A stretch of DNA of 64,000 nt from Planctomycetota bacterium (GCA_014584395.1 JACTMY010000020.1:1-64000), one strand, 5' to 3'; positions 24,060-33,733 are shown, counted from the stretch's first letter. Program-made: numbers and translations. The notes: generated by a model from the sequence alone, not told the origin.

Positions 24060-25136
24060 ATGAATCACCTGTTGCTGGCCATGTTGGGTCCATGCTTGAT
24101 CGCCTCGGTCCAAGGCAGCGGCGCGGCGCGGGAAGAAAGCATCGGCTATCAATTCACTGCCGGGCAAACCATCAGTTATTGGTTCAAGATCGAATGGTCC
24201 GAAGGCGACCGCACCGTCGGCTATCTCGGCACGCCGATGCTCCAGGTCAAAAGCATCAGCGAAAAGAAATACCCTGAAATCCTGGTCATCGGCCGGCTCC
24301 GAAAATGGGAGCGGCCCAAGGGCAAGGACACCGCCCACTTCCGCGACGGCAGCGACATCTGGCTCGCCACCCGCCTTGTTCTGGATAAGTCTGGGAGAAA
24401 CTTCAGCACGAAAGTGGACCACAATACCGAAGCCCTGCCTTTTAACATGAAGACCTACATCAAGCCCACCGGGATGCTGTTGCCCCGCCTGCCGCCCACC
24501 GATGGCTCGCGGATCGGCCGGAGCGGTTCCGCTTTGCTCTTCGAGAAGCATCCCCAGGCCGGTTTTAACATTGGCCTCCTCAAGACCACCAAAGGCATGG
24601 AACAGGATTGGCAGGAAGCCAAGCGGCTCGATTCGGGCCTGGTTCAGGTGCGCCGCGAGGTGGGCTTTTACACCACCGAAGGGCCGAAAATGTCCTGGTC
24701 CTACGTTGGCCAGACCCTGTTCGATCCGAAGCAGGGGCTGCCGCTCAGCCTGTCGGCCACGTTCACGCACATCGCGGCGGGCGAGACGCTGCCGCCGGTC
24801 GTCATCGTGGCCAGGAAGCTCGAAGGCCCGGAGCACGACAAGGCCTTCGCCAAGAGCAAGGAGGATTGGAAATTATTGCCCAAGTCGCTGAATCCGATTG
24901 AATTTCACCGCCGGCCCATCGATCTCTTTCTGCCCAAGCATTTGAAGGATGCGTCCGAGGCCAAGCCGGGCGAACGGTATGGCTATCAAGGCGAGGAGCA
25001 TCGCCACTGGCTGGTGCGCGTGGTCAAGGCCGTGGACCAGCAAAAGGTGCGCATCCGCTTCGAGGGCAGCGATGAGGAGAAGGAGGTCAACGCCGCGCTG
25101 CTGGTGATCATCCCCGAGGAGAAACGCCCGCGCTAA
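24060..25136 (+). CDS. Secreted protein with C-terminal SH3-like domain
   Basis: The 358-residue protein begins with a signal peptide (MNHLLLAMLGPCLIASVQG). The body is beta-rich without a known motif. The last 55 residues (GERYGYQGEEHRHWLVRVVK, KVRIRFEGSDEEKEVN) look like an SH3/Tudor-like or SHD1-type barrel of the kind found repeatedly in planctomycete secreted proteins. Function unknown. Confidence 0.65.
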   Translation: MNHLLLAMLGPCLIASVQGSGAAREESIGYQFTAGQTISYWFKIEWSEGDRTVGYLGTPMLQVKSISEKKYPEILVIGRLRKWERPKGKDTAHFRDGSDIWLATRLVLDKSGRNFSTKVDHNTEALPFNMKTYIKPTGMLLPRLPPTDGSRIGRSGSALLFEKHPQAGFNIGLLKTTKGMEQDWQEAKRLDSGLVQVRREVGFYTTEGPKMSWSYVGQTLFDPKQGLPLSLSATFTHIAAGETLPPVVIVARKLEGPEHDKAFAKSKEDWKLLPKSLNPIEFHRRPIDLFLPKHLKDASEAKPGERYGYQGEEHRHWLVRVVKAVDQQKVRIRFEGSDEEKEVNAALLVIIPEEKRPR

Positions 25137-25189
25137 AGGGAAGGGCAGGTAGTTTTTGTCGGTTCGTCTTCCTCAGAGCGCAGCCGCGT

Positions 25190-26761
25190 TCAATACCCCT
25201 TTTCGTCGAACCACTCGGCGAGGGCGGCGGTGCGCTGGCCGGTGTTGTCCATGCGCGGGAGTTTGTGCTGGCCGCCGAGTTTGCCGTGGGCCTTCATCCA
25301 GGCCATCACGCCGCCGGGCTGAATCACCCGCACCTTTGGCGCTAACAGGCTCGTATCGCCGCGGCGGTGAGCGCGATAATCCTCATTCAAATCGCACAGG
25401 GCCTGGTCAAGCCGCTGGGTGAAGGCCTCCTGGTCCGCGGGGGGCTTGGCGAATTCGATCAGATAGAGGTGATAGCCGAGGGGTTGGCCTTGGTCGGGGA
25501 AGACGGGGCCGACGTGATAGTCCGTAAGCTGCGCGCCGGCAGCCTGGCAGGCGAGGGTGAGGGCTTTTTCGACTTCCTCGCTAATGAGATGTTCGCCAAA
25601 TGCCGAGAGGAAATACTTGGTGCGGCCCGTGAAGCGCAGCAGCGGCGGATCGGTTCGCTCAAAAGCCACTGTATCGCCGATGACATAACTCCACAGCCCG
25701 GCACACGTCGTCAGCACGACGGCGTACTGCACGCCCCGCTCCACCTCGGCCAGGCCATGCCGCGTCGGCTGCGGCTGGTCCAGCTCCGCCACGGGCACGA
25801 ATTCCAAGTAGAGGTGATGATCGGGGATGACGCGCAGCAGGTCGTGCCGGGGATCCTCGAAAGCGATGAAGCCTTCGGAGGCGGGGTAAGTCTCCAGGCA
25901 GCGAATCTGGCTCGAGCCAAGCTGCTGGCGGAACAGTTCGCGGTAAGGATCGAATTTGATGCCGCCGACCACCACCACCCGCAAGGCGGGCCAGATCTCG
26001 GCCAGGGTCGCCTTGCCGGAGCGCTGCTTGAGCCGCTGCATCAGGATCAGCAGCCAACTGGGCACGCCGCCGAGCAGGGTGATCGGCAGCGATAAACTGG
26101 CCTCCGCCAGGCGGTCGAGTTTTTCCTCCCAATCGGTCAACAAGGCGACGCGGGGAGGCGGGAACGTCATCGGCCGCAGGTAGGAGGGGACGTTGAGGGC
26201 CGCGATGGCGCTCAGGTCGCCGGCCTGGCAATCGGGTCCGACTGCGGCCAGGTCGGTGCTGCCGCCCAGAAAGAAAAGCTGGCCGTGAAACAGATTGGCG
26301 CGCGGGTTCACCGCGGCGAAGCTGCTGAGCATGGTCAGCGCGGCTCGGCGATTCGAATGCAGCATGGCTGGGGAGACCGGGATGTGCTTGGTCGTGCCCG
26401 AAGTGGTGCCCGAGGAGAGGGCGATATAGGGAATGGCTTCCGGCCAGGTCGCGCCCTGGAGCCGCGGATAGACCGGCTGCCAGTAATCGCGCCAGAAATC
26501 CTCATAGGTCCGCAGCGGCACGAGTCGGCGATAATCCCGCGGCGTGCGAATGCGGGCGAAATCGTGATCGCGGCCGAAGCGGGTGTGTTGCGCCTGGCGG
26601 ATGAGCCGCTGCAAGGTTTGCTTTTGCACGCGGTCGATGTCCAGATGATCCAACTCCGCCATCCGCCGCCGAGCGAAACTGACGAAACACTTGTCTCCCA
26701 GCCGCCGGCCGAGCAGGCTCCCAGCAAGGGGTTGGATTAGGGAAGACAGGGGCATCCGCAT
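25190..26761 (-). CDS. GH3 auxin-responsive-family acyl-adenylating enzyme
   Basis: The 523-residue protein is a full-length member of the plant GH3 family found sporadically in bacteria. The ANL-type ATP loop is SSGTTSGTTK (116-125); the family motifs ETYPASEGFIAFE (about 295-307) and GLWSYVIGDTVAFE follow, and LRFTGRTKYFLSAFGEHL marks the hinge. GH3 enzymes adenylate a carboxylate and join it to an amino acid or amine. The substrate in bacteria is mostly unknown. It lies 32 bp after the alpha/beta hydrolase gene on the same strand, so the two probably form an operon. Confidence 0.85.
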   Translation of the reverse strand: MRMPLSSLIQPLAGSLLGRRLGDKCFVSFARRRMAELDHLDIDRVQKQTLQRLIRQAQHTRFGRDHDFARIRTPRDYRRLVPLRTYEDFWRDYWQPVYPRLQGATWPEAIPYIALSSGTTSGTTKHIPVSPAMLHSNRRAALTMLSSFAAVNPRANLFHGQLFFLGGSTDLAAVGPDCQAGDLSAIAALNVPSYLRPMTFPPPRVALLTDWEEKLDRLAEASLSLPITLLGGVPSWLLILMQRLKQRSGKATLAEIWPALRVVVVGGIKFDPYRELFRQQLGSSQIRCLETYPASEGFIAFEDPRHDLLRVIPDHHLYLEFVPVAELDQPQPTRHGLAEVERGVQYAVVLTTCAGLWSYVIGDTVAFERTDPPLLRFTGRTKYFLSAFGEHLISEEVEKALTLACQAAGAQLTDYHVGPVFPDQGQPLGYHLYLIEFAKPPADQEAFTQRLDQALCDLNEDYRAHRRGDTSLLAPKVRVIQPGGVMAWMKAHGKLGGQHKLPRMDNTGQRTAALAEWFDEKGY

Positions 26762-26793
26762 GTCGTCGGCAATCCTTTGAAGAGTCGACGCGG

Positions 26794-27675
26794 CTAGGCC
26801 AAGCTCGCTTCGGTGGCTTTCGCGGCGGGCTTGCCGTCGTGATTCATCCTATCCGAGCCAATGCGCGAGAGCCACCGCGGCGCTGCATCGGGGAGCATTT
26901 GCCGCAGAAAGTCGGCGACGCGCTTGTTCACCAAGGGGGCGCATTCGATCTGCGGCGCGTGGCCGCAGCGGGGAATGACCAGCGCTTGAAAATTGGGGCG
27001 GTCCTGGATCGCGGCGAGGATGGCCGGCGTGTCGACGATTTGGTCGTGTTCGCCGCAAATGACTAAAGCAGGGGCTGCCACCTGGGGCAGCCGATGCACG
27101 ACTTGATGGGTGCAGGTGCCGCGGACAGTGCGGAGAATGCCCTTTTTCCAGGCTTTGTTCCGCATCATGCGGCCATAATGGTCGATCAACTCATGGGGCA
27201 AGCGGCGCGGGTTGTGAAAAATGGAAGACAGCATCGACTCGGTGTCATTGGCCCGAACACCCTCGACGATAGGCAGTTTCTCCTCGCCGCCCATGCCCGA
27301 GGGGCACAGCAAAACGAGCCGGCCGACCCGATCCGGATACCGCGCCGCCAGCTCCAGCGCGATCTGGCAGCCCAGGCTGCTGGCCACCAGATGATACGGC
27401 GCCGCTTGCACGAACTGATCGAGGAAGAGCGCGAGCTGGTCCGTGAGGAAAGCGACGGAGATGGGCAAACCCTCCTGGATGCGGCGTTGCAGGACCGGCC
27501 CCTCATAGACGAGAAATTCGGGCACCTTGACGTCGAACCACCGCGACCAATACGTTCGATTGCGAAACCAACTGGCGGCCTGCTCGGCCAGCCCGTTGAT
27601 CAATATCAGCGGCGGATGGGGGGAGAAACCGCGGGGTCGCATCCAACGCCAGCAATTTTGAAGCACGTGCATCAT
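26794..27675 (-). CDS. Alpha/beta hydrolase
   Basis: The 293-residue protein has the catalytic triad of the fold: nucleophile Ser in SSLGCQ (about residue 100), acid in GEHDQIVD and His in RCGHAPQIE, with an oxyanion strand LILINGLAEQAASW. No signal peptide is seen. GAGGAG precedes ATG 27675; a GTG three codons upstream is possible. Co-transcription with the GH3-type synthetase suggests it hydrolyses an ester or amide related to that enzyme's product, but this is inference. Confidence 0.85.
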   Translation of the reverse strand: MMHVLQNCWRWMRPRGFSPHPPLILINGLAEQAASWFRNRTYWSRWFDVKVPEFLVYEGPVLQRRIQEGLPISVAFLTDQLALFLDQFVQAAPYHLVASSLGCQIALELAARYPDRVGRLVLLCPSGMGGEEKLPIVEGVRANDTESMLSSIFHNPRRLPHELIDHYGRMMRNKAWKKGILRTVRGTCTHQVVHRLPQVAAPALVICGEHDQIVDTPAILAAIQDRPNFQALVIPRCGHAPQIECAPLVNKRVADFLRQMLPDAAPRWLSRIGSDRMNHDGKPAAKATEASLA

Positions 27676-27916
27676 GTCGGCCACTCCTCATGATGTTCTT
27701 CGCTGTCCAGTGTTCAGCGGATCATTTGCCGAGTCCATGGATTTCGATCGTGCATCGACCTTGGTCGCCAGCGTAAGTATAAAGCTCCATGACGAAGATC
27801 CCGTGAAGAATGGATGGTGCATTCGAGGGAATTCATGAAGCGTCGGAAAGTGCGGAAGCGCCGCGGGCGCCAGCTAGCGATGCTCGATCAGCCCATCCAA
27901 GTTGCGAGGCAGGTTC

Positions 27917-28864
27917 ATGATGCCCCCGGAAAAGCCCGATGCAGCCGCGCCGCTCGCCTGGCGGCTCAACCGCTATCTGGCCCGCGCGGGCCTGGGTTCC
28001 CGCCGCGCCTGCGACGAGCTGATTCTAAAAGGAAAGGTGACGGTGGATGGCGTCAAGGTCACCGAGCCGGGCACGCGCGTCCTCGAATCCCAAACCGTGG
28101 CGGTCGAGGGGCGGCGCGTGCAGCCGCAGAAGCAGGTCTATTGGCTCGTCCACAAGCCCAAAGGTTATTTGTGCACGAATTACGATCCCGCGGGTCGGCC
28201 CCGCGCGCTCGACCTGGTGCCGCACGTTCCCGAGCGGATGTTCACCGTCGGCCGTTTGGATGAAGAGTCGGAGGGGCTGTTGCTGCTGACCAACGACGGC
28301 GGCTTGGCGCAGCGCCTCACCCATCCGCGGTTCGGCATCGAAAAAACCTACCTCGTGCAGGTGGCGGGACGGCCCGCGCCGGAGGTCTTGAGCAAGTTGA
28401 CCCGGGGGATTTACCTGGCCGAAGGCGTGGCCCGGGCCAAGCGGGTCAAGCTGCTGGGGGAACGCGGCCAGAGCAGTCTGCTCGAAGTCGTTCTGGCGGA
28501 GGGGAAGAACCGCGAAATCCGCCGCGTCATGGCCAAGGTGGGCCACAAAGTGCTGCACCTGAAGCGGGTCGCTTTGGGGCCGCTCGAGTTGGCCCGGCTC
28601 AAGAAGGGCAAATGCCGGCCGCTCATGTGGCATGAAATCGCGGCGTTGCGACGGATCGCGGGCCTTGAGGCGGCGGCCGCGCCGGCAGCGGCGATCGACA
28701 AGCGACCCGCCAAGGCGGATCGATCCGGAAAGAGACAAAGCCGGCCCCCGCGCCGTCCGCCGCGGCCGGCAGCGGCGATCGACAAGCGCCCCGCCAGGGC
28801 GGATCGATCCGGAAAGAGACAAAGCCGGCCCCTGCGGCCAGCCAAGAAGGAGCGATCCGAATGA
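27917..28864 (+). CDS. RsuA/RluB-type pseudouridine synthase
   Basis: The 315-residue enzyme has an S4 RNA-binding domain (RLNRYLARAGLGSRRACDELI, about 20-40) and the catalytic Asp in GRLDEESEGLLLLTND; KTYLVQV and EGKNREIRRV complete the RluB/RsuA signature. It modifies uridine in rRNA, most likely 23S. The C-terminal 70 residues are a basic low-complexity tail containing a 28-residue tandem duplication, which is not part of the family. The stop overlaps the pyrK start. Confidence 0.85.
   Translation: MMPPEKPDAAAPLAWRLNRYLARAGLGSRRACDELILKGKVTVDGVKVTEPGTRVLESQTVAVEGRRVQPQKQVYWLVHKPKGYLCTNYDPAGRPRALDLVPHVPERMFTVGRLDEESEGLLLLTNDGGLAQRLTHPRFGIEKTYLVQVAGRPAPEVLSKLTRGIYLAEGVARAKRVKLLGERGQSSLLEVVLAEGKNREIRRVMAKVGHKVLHLKRVALGPLELARLKKGKCRPLMWHEIAALRRIAGLEAAAAPAAAIDKRPAKADRSGKRQSRPPRRPPRPAAAIDKRPARADRSGKRQSRPLRPAKKERSE
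28682..28849 (+). repeat. 84-bp tandem duplication in the pseudouridine synthase tail
   Basis: CCGGCAGCGGCGATCGACAA recurs at 28682 and 28766, a period of 84 bp (28 codons), with few substitutions. It encodes two copies of a Lys/Arg/Pro-rich unit around AAAIDKRPAKADRSGKRQSR, a probable RNA-binding extension. Confidence 0.85.
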
Positions 28865-29730
28865 TGAGCCAGGCCAGCGCCTTCAACCCATCGATGGTGA
28901 GCGGCCGGTATGCGGTCCTGGCCCTGGAACGGTTGGCACAGGATACCTATCGCTTGGAGTTGGCCGCGCCGGATATGGCCCGCCTTATTCGACCTGGGCA
29001 ATTCCTCATGCTCCGCATGCCGGATCGGACCGATCCCCTCTTGGGCCGGGCCTTTGCCCTGTACGATACGGGCCTGGATGCACACGGGCAGCCCAACAGC
29101 GTGGCGATCGTCTTCGCCGTCATTGGCAAGATGACCAAACTCATGGCGGCACTGTCGGCGGGCGACTGGGTGGAAGCCTGGGGACCGCTGGGGCAGCCCT
29201 TCCCCGATTATTCAGGAACGGAGCATCTGGTCGCCATCGGCGGCGGCATCGGCCAGACGCCCATGTTGGCGCTCCTCAAGCGGGTCTTGGGCCTCAAGGG
29301 TTATGGCGGCCTGCCGGCGCGCCGGGAAGCGGCCGCCGCCTCGATTTACTACGGCGTGCGCTCGGCTGCGTTCTTGGCGGGTCTGGACGATTTCGCGGCG
29401 ACGGGGGCCGCCGTGCATCTGGCCACGGACGATGGCTCGACCGGTTTTCATGGTTTCGTGACGCAACTCCTGGAAACTCATCATCAGACAAACCCCTGGC
29501 CTACGCCCGTTCGCTGGGTCGGCTGCGGGCCCGAACCGATGATGCATGCCCTGGCCGCGCTGGCGGAGCGATGCGGCATTCCCTTGGATTTATCGCTGGA
29601 GACGCCCATGGCCTGCGGCGTGGGCATCTGCTTTAGCTGCGTGACCAAGGTGCACACGGACGCGGGGTGGGATTATCGGCGCGTCTGCGTCGAGGGACCG
29701 ATCTTCGCCGCCGACCGGTTGGCGTGGTGA
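28861..29730 (+). CDS. pyrK: Dihydroorotate dehydrogenase electron-transfer subunit
   Basis: The 289-residue protein is a PyrK-type flavin and iron-sulfur protein: FAD-binding LGRAFALYD, NAD-binding GGGIGQTPMLAL, and a C-terminal [2Fe-2S] cluster with cysteines in ACGVGICFSC and VCVEGP. It passes electrons from PyrD to NAD in pyrimidine synthesis. The partner pyrD is not in the window. The start overlaps the upstream stop by ATGA, so translation is coupled with the pseudouridine synthase. Related ferredoxin reductases are possible, but the Cys layout favours PyrK. Confidence 0.85.
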   Translation: MMSQASAFNPSMVSGRYAVLALERLAQDTYRLELAAPDMARLIRPGQFLMLRMPDRTDPLLGRAFALYDTGLDAHGQPNSVAIVFAVIGKMTKLMAALSAGDWVEAWGPLGQPFPDYSGTEHLVAIGGGIGQTPMLALLKRVLGLKGYGGLPARREAAAASIYYGVRSAAFLAGLDDFAATGAAVHLATDDGSTGFHGFVTQLLETHHQTNPWPTPVRWVGCGPEPMMHALAALAERCGIPLDLSLETPMACGVGICFSCVTKVHTDAGWDYRRVCVEGPIFAADRLAW

Positions 29731-29910
29731 ATCCATCATCGCTGAAAAGCATGGATGTTGAGTTGGCACCGGTCCATGGATCGCTCCCTTGCAGCCCCTT
29801 TCCCGATGGCATAGAATCCTCCCATCCGATCCCGGCCTGATGGTTGGCCTTGAGGTTTCCATCCGGGGGTCGATGGACCATTCATTCACCCGCTGACCCG
29901 AGCCGCCGCG

Positions 29911-31176
29911 ATGACCGAACCTTCCTCGCCTGGACCCGCCATGATCTTCCGCGATCTGCCCTTTATGGGCGTCATTTACGTGGTCGTCGAGGCCATGAAG
30001 CTGGGGTACAGTCCCGATGATCCCGCGTGGGTGAACCTGGGGCAGGGGCAGCCGGAAGTGGGGCCGATGGAAGGGGCGCCACCGCGGATGGACCAGGTGC
30101 CGGTGTTGCCCGGCGATTACGCCTATGGGCCGGTCGAGGGGCTGCTCGAATTGCGCTCGGCCGTGGCGGAACATTACAACCGCCTGTATCGGCAGGGCAA
30201 GTCCTCGCGGTATACCCATGAAAACGTGGTCATCGCCTCGGGAGGGCGCTTGATGTTGACCCGCGTCTTCGCGGCCCTCGACGCCGTGAAGCTGGGTTAT
30301 TTCATACCCGACTACACCGCCTATGAAGACCTGTTCACGGCCTTTCTCCGGGTCCAACCGCATCGCATCGAACTGCGGGCCGAGGACGGCTTCGCCATCG
30401 ATCCGCAGCGGCTGCGCGGCCTGGTGCGCGAGGCCAAGCTGCAGGGGCTGCTCATCAGCAATCCGTGCAATCCCACGGGCCGGGTCATCCAGGGAGAAGA
30501 ATTGGCGTCGTGGGTGGGCCTGGCCAGGGAAACGTCGTGCACGCTGCTGCTGGATGAGTATTATTCCCACTTCATCTACGATGGCCCCGCGGGGAAAGCC
30601 TCGCGGCCGGTCAGCTCGGCGGAGCACGTCGACGACGTCAACCGCGATCCCGTGGTCATCATCGACGGCCTCACGAAGAACTTTCGCTATCCGGGATGGC
30701 GGATGGGCTGGGCCGTCGGCCCTAAAGACTTGATGCGCCGCATCACGGCGGCGGGCAGCTTCGTCGATGGCGGACCCTCGCGGCCCATGCAGCGCGCCGC
30801 CATCCACATCCTCGAACCGGCGCGGGCCGACCAGGAAACGCAGGCCCTGCGCCGCAACTTCCTCCGCAAGCGGAATGAGATCATCCAGCGGCTGCAAGCC
30901 TTGGGCGTGACCTTTCCCCTTCAATCGCAGGGCACATTCTACGCCTTCGGCTGCGTCAAGGACCTGCCCGCCCCCTGGAATGACGGCATGGCCTTTTTCC
31001 GCGAAGCTTTGAAGCACAAGGTGATGACCGTGCCGGGCGAGTTCTTCGACGTCAATCCCCATCAGCAACGGCAAGGGCCCAGTTCGCTGAAGTCGTTCGT
31101 GCGTTTTTCCTTCGGCCCGCCCTATCCGGCCATGGTGCAAGGGCTGGGACAACTTGAAAAGATGATTCGCCCATGA
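29911..31176 (+). CDS. Class I/II PLP-dependent aminotransferase
   Basis: The 421-residue fold-type I enzyme has the PLP lysine in GLTKNFRYPGWRMGW, substrate Asn/Pro loop SNPCNPTGRVI, and the Asp-x-Tyr segment LLLDEYYSHF. Substrate not known; related proteins use aspartate, alanine or sulfonated amino acids. It overlaps the transporter gene at 31173 by 4 bp. Confidence 0.8.
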   Translation: MTEPSSPGPAMIFRDLPFMGVIYVVVEAMKLGYSPDDPAWVNLGQGQPEVGPMEGAPPRMDQVPVLPGDYAYGPVEGLLELRSAVAEHYNRLYRQGKSSRYTHENVVIASGGRLMLTRVFAALDAVKLGYFIPDYTAYEDLFTAFLRVQPHRIELRAEDGFAIDPQRLRGLVREAKLQGLLISNPCNPTGRVIQGEELASWVGLARETSCTLLLDEYYSHFIYDGPAGKASRPVSSAEHVDDVNRDPVVIIDGLTKNFRYPGWRMGWAVGPKDLMRRITAAGSFVDGGPSRPMQRAAIHILEPARADQETQALRRNFLRKRNEIIQRLQALGVTFPLQSQGTFYAFGCVKDLPAPWNDGMAFFREALKHKVMTVPGEFFDVNPHQQRQGPSSLKSFVRFSFGPPYPAMVQGLGQLEKMIRP

Positions 31177-32174
31177 GTTGGAACGTCCTGCCCGGGTGGT
31201 TGTTGCTGGCGGCTGTGGCCCTGGCGAGCCAATGGATCTCCGAACTCGTCGTCATGGGGGGGAAGCATCCCCTCGAAGCTTCCGCTTTGGCCGTGGTGCT
31301 GGGCATCCTCATCCGCAACGGCCTGGGCATCCTCAAGCTGCTGCAGCCCGGCGTGGCGGCCTCGGAAAAGCTGCTCATCTTCGGCATCGTCCTCATGGGC
31401 GCCGGCTTCGACTACAACATCGTCCAGCAACAGGGCTGGCATATTCTGACCATCATCCTGGGGACGATGATCCTGGCTTTCGGCTTGATCCTGGCCCTGG
31501 GGCGGATGTTCCAACTGCCAGCAGGCTTGTCCATGCTCTTGTCGGTGGGGACGACGATTTGCGGCACCTCCGCCATCGCCATCACCGCGCCGCTGATCAA
31601 GGCCAAGGAGGAGGAAACCAGCTACGCCGTGGGCACGGTGGCCCTCTGGGGGCTGGTGGCCATTCTGCTCTATCCCAAAATCGGCCAGATGCTGCAACTG
31701 TCCGACCTCGATTTCGGCGTCTTTGCCGGGACGGCCATTCATTCCACGCCGCAGGTCGTCGGGGCAGGGTACATCTACTCCGAAGCGGCAGGCAACACCG
31801 CCACGGCGATCAAGCTCGTCCGCAACTGTTTCATGGCGCCGCTGGCCATCGTCATCGCACTGTGGTACGCCCGGCGCTTCGCCAGCGAAGGTTCCGGCGG
31901 CGTTAAGGTGGATTGGAAGCGCGCCTTTCCCTGGTTCCTGTTCGGCTACTTCCTCATGGCCTTTTTCAACACCCGAGGCTACTTCACCAAGGCGGGCATC
32001 GCCGCCTTCTCCGAGACGGGCAAATTCCTCATCTTGCTCGGCATGGCCGGCGTGGGGCTCAATACCAATCTCGCCGCGTTCAAAGCGGTCGGCTTCAAGC
32101 CTTTGCTCGCCGGGCTGATCGGCGCCATCATCCTCGCGGCCATCAGCGGCCTCATGATTTACTTGTTGCTCTAA
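31173..32174 (+). CDS. YeiH-family putative sulfate/sulfite exporter
   Basis: The 333-residue integral membrane protein has about ten helices and the family motifs GTTICGTSAIAI and FAGTAIHSTPQVVGAG (PF03601, UPF0324). Members are annotated as sulfate or sulfonate-derived anion exporters; transport has been shown for few. ATGA overlap with the aminotransferase gene suggests that the two handle one pathway, for instance export of sulfite released from an amino-sulfonate. Confidence 0.8.
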   Translation: MSWNVLPGWLLLAAVALASQWISELVVMGGKHPLEASALAVVLGILIRNGLGILKLLQPGVAASEKLLIFGIVLMGAGFDYNIVQQQGWHILTIILGTMILAFGLILALGRMFQLPAGLSMLLSVGTTICGTSAIAITAPLIKAKEEETSYAVGTVALWGLVAILLYPKIGQMLQLSDLDFGVFAGTAIHSTPQVVGAGYIYSEAAGNTATAIKLVRNCFMAPLAIVIALWYARRFASEGSGGVKVDWKRAFPWFLFGYFLMAFFNTRGYFTKAGIAAFSETGKFLILLGMAGVGLNTNLAAFKAVGFKPLLAGLIGAIILAAISGLMIYLLL

Positions 32175-32327
32175 GGGTATTGCTTCATCGCCATCTATCT
32201 TCCGGGGGAATGCGTGCGGGTAGAAGCGAAGAATCGCGGGGCACCCTGGTTAATCAATGGACATCTCGACGGTTATCCCCTACAAACCAGGTCACAGGTG
32301 CTTCCATAGACAAGGGGTGATGCGTCC

Positions 32328-33668
32328 ATGAAGCGTTGGCTTTTCCATTCCGTGGTGATGTTGGGAATGTTGGCCGCGAGCCAGGCTGGGGCCGAGGACT
32401 GGCCGCAGTGGCTGGGGCCGCGGCGGGACAGCGTCTGGCGGGAAGAGGGCATCCTCGAAAAATTCCCTCCGGGCGGTCCGAAGGTGCTGTGGCGGGCGCC
32501 GGTGGGCGCGGGCTACACCGGGCCAGCCGTGGCGGGGGAGCGGGTTTTTGTCATGGACCGCATCCCGGCCGCGGGGAGCAAGCCCGTGAACAATTCCTTC
32601 TCCCGCACAGGCGGCGCCGGCGTCGAGCGCATCCTCTGCTTCTCCGCCAAGGAGGGGAAGCTCCTTTGGAAGCATGAATACGACTGCGCTTACAAGATCA
32701 TGTACCCCTTGGGGCCGCGGTGCACGCCCACCGTGCATGAAGGCAAGGTCTACGCCCTGGGAGCGATGGGGCATCTGTTTTGTCTGGATGCCGCTTCGGG
32801 AGAGGTGTTGTGGTCCAAGCATTTGCCCACGGAGTATCAATGCGATGTGCCTCCCGCCGGATGCGCCTGCCATCCGCTGATCGATGGGGACAAGTTGATT
32901 TGTTACGCCGGGGGGCAGGGCAGTCTCGTCGTCGCTCTCCACAAGGATACGGGCAAGGAAATCTGGCGCTCCCTGAACGCAGCGGAGATCGGCTATTGTC
33001 CCCCCGTCATGATCGAAAAAGACGGCCGCAAGCAATTGATCATCTGGCATCCCGAGGGCGTGGCCAGCCTCGACCCGGAAACCGGCCAGCCGCTCTGGAA
33101 GCAGGCCTTTCGCAGCGGCATGAACATGAATATCTCCGCGCCGCGCCTTGATGGCGATCTGCTCTTCATCACGTCCTTCTTCAATGGCTCGCTGTTGCTG
33201 CGGCTCAAGGGCGCGCGGGACGCCGAGGTGGTCTGGGAAGGCAAGGGCAGCCCGCAGCAGCGCGGCTCCGGCATGCGCGGCATGATGTGCACGCCCTTCT
33301 TCGCCGATGGACACATCTTCGGCGTGTGCGGCAACGGCGAGATGCGCTGTCTGAAGGCGGAATCCGGCCAGCGGTTGTGGGACACCCTGAGCGCCACCGT
33401 GCCCAATCAGCGCCCCATGCAGTGGGCCAACGCTTTCATTGTCAAACAAGGCGACCGCTTCTTCCTCGCCAATGAACGGGGCGAGCTGATCATCGCCCGG
33501 CTGACGCCGGAGAAGTTTGCGGAGATCGATCGGGCGCAGATCATCGAGCCGACGCACGCCGTCAGCGGCCGGGACGTCGTCTGGTCGCATCCCGCTTTTG
33601 CTCATCGCTGCGTCTTTGCCCGCAACGACAAGGAGCTGATCTGCGTCTCGCTGGCCAAGGAGGAGTAA
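32328..33668 (+). CDS. Secreted PQQ-like beta-propeller repeat protein
   Basis: The 446-residue protein has a signal peptide (MKRWLFHSVVMLGMLAASQAGA) and propeller blades with CLDAASGEVLWSK, ALHKDTGKEIWRS, SLDPETGQPLWKQ and CLKAESGQRLWDT. It is a second member of the family seen at 2244 and starts with DWPQWLGPRRDS, the common opening of planctomycete PQQ-repeat proteins (DWPxWRGPxRDG). It is probably exported. The gene ends in a strong hairpin terminator. Confidence 0.85.
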   Translation: MKRWLFHSVVMLGMLAASQAGAEDWPQWLGPRRDSVWREEGILEKFPPGGPKVLWRAPVGAGYTGPAVAGERVFVMDRIPAAGSKPVNNSFSRTGGAGVERILCFSAKEGKLLWKHEYDCAYKIMYPLGPRCTPTVHEGKVYALGAMGHLFCLDAASGEVLWSKHLPTEYQCDVPPAGCACHPLIDGDKLICYAGGQGSLVVALHKDTGKEIWRSLNAAEIGYCPPVMIEKDGRKQLIIWHPEGVASLDPETGQPLWKQAFRSGMNMNISAPRLDGDLLFITSFFNGSLLLRLKGARDAEVVWEGKGSPQQRGSGMRGMMCTPFFADGHIFGVCGNGEMRCLKAESGQRLWDTLSATVPNQRPMQWANAFIVKQGDRFFLANERGELIIARLTPEKFAEIDRAQIIEPTHAVSGRDVVWSHPAFAHRCVFARNDKELICVSLAKEE

Positions 33669-33698
33669 GCACCCGGCTCTCCAGGTCAGCGTTTTCAG

Positions 33699-33733
33699 CC
33701 ACCCCGCGGCCCACCCCCCGCGGGGTGGTTGTT
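33699..33733 (+). terminator. Hairpin terminator after PQQ-repeat gene
   Basis: CCACCCCGCGG (33699-33709) and CCGCGGGGTGG (33718-33728) form a perfect 11-bp stem with an 8-nt loop, followed by TTGTTT. It separates the PQQ-repeat gene from trpB. Confidence 0.8.
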
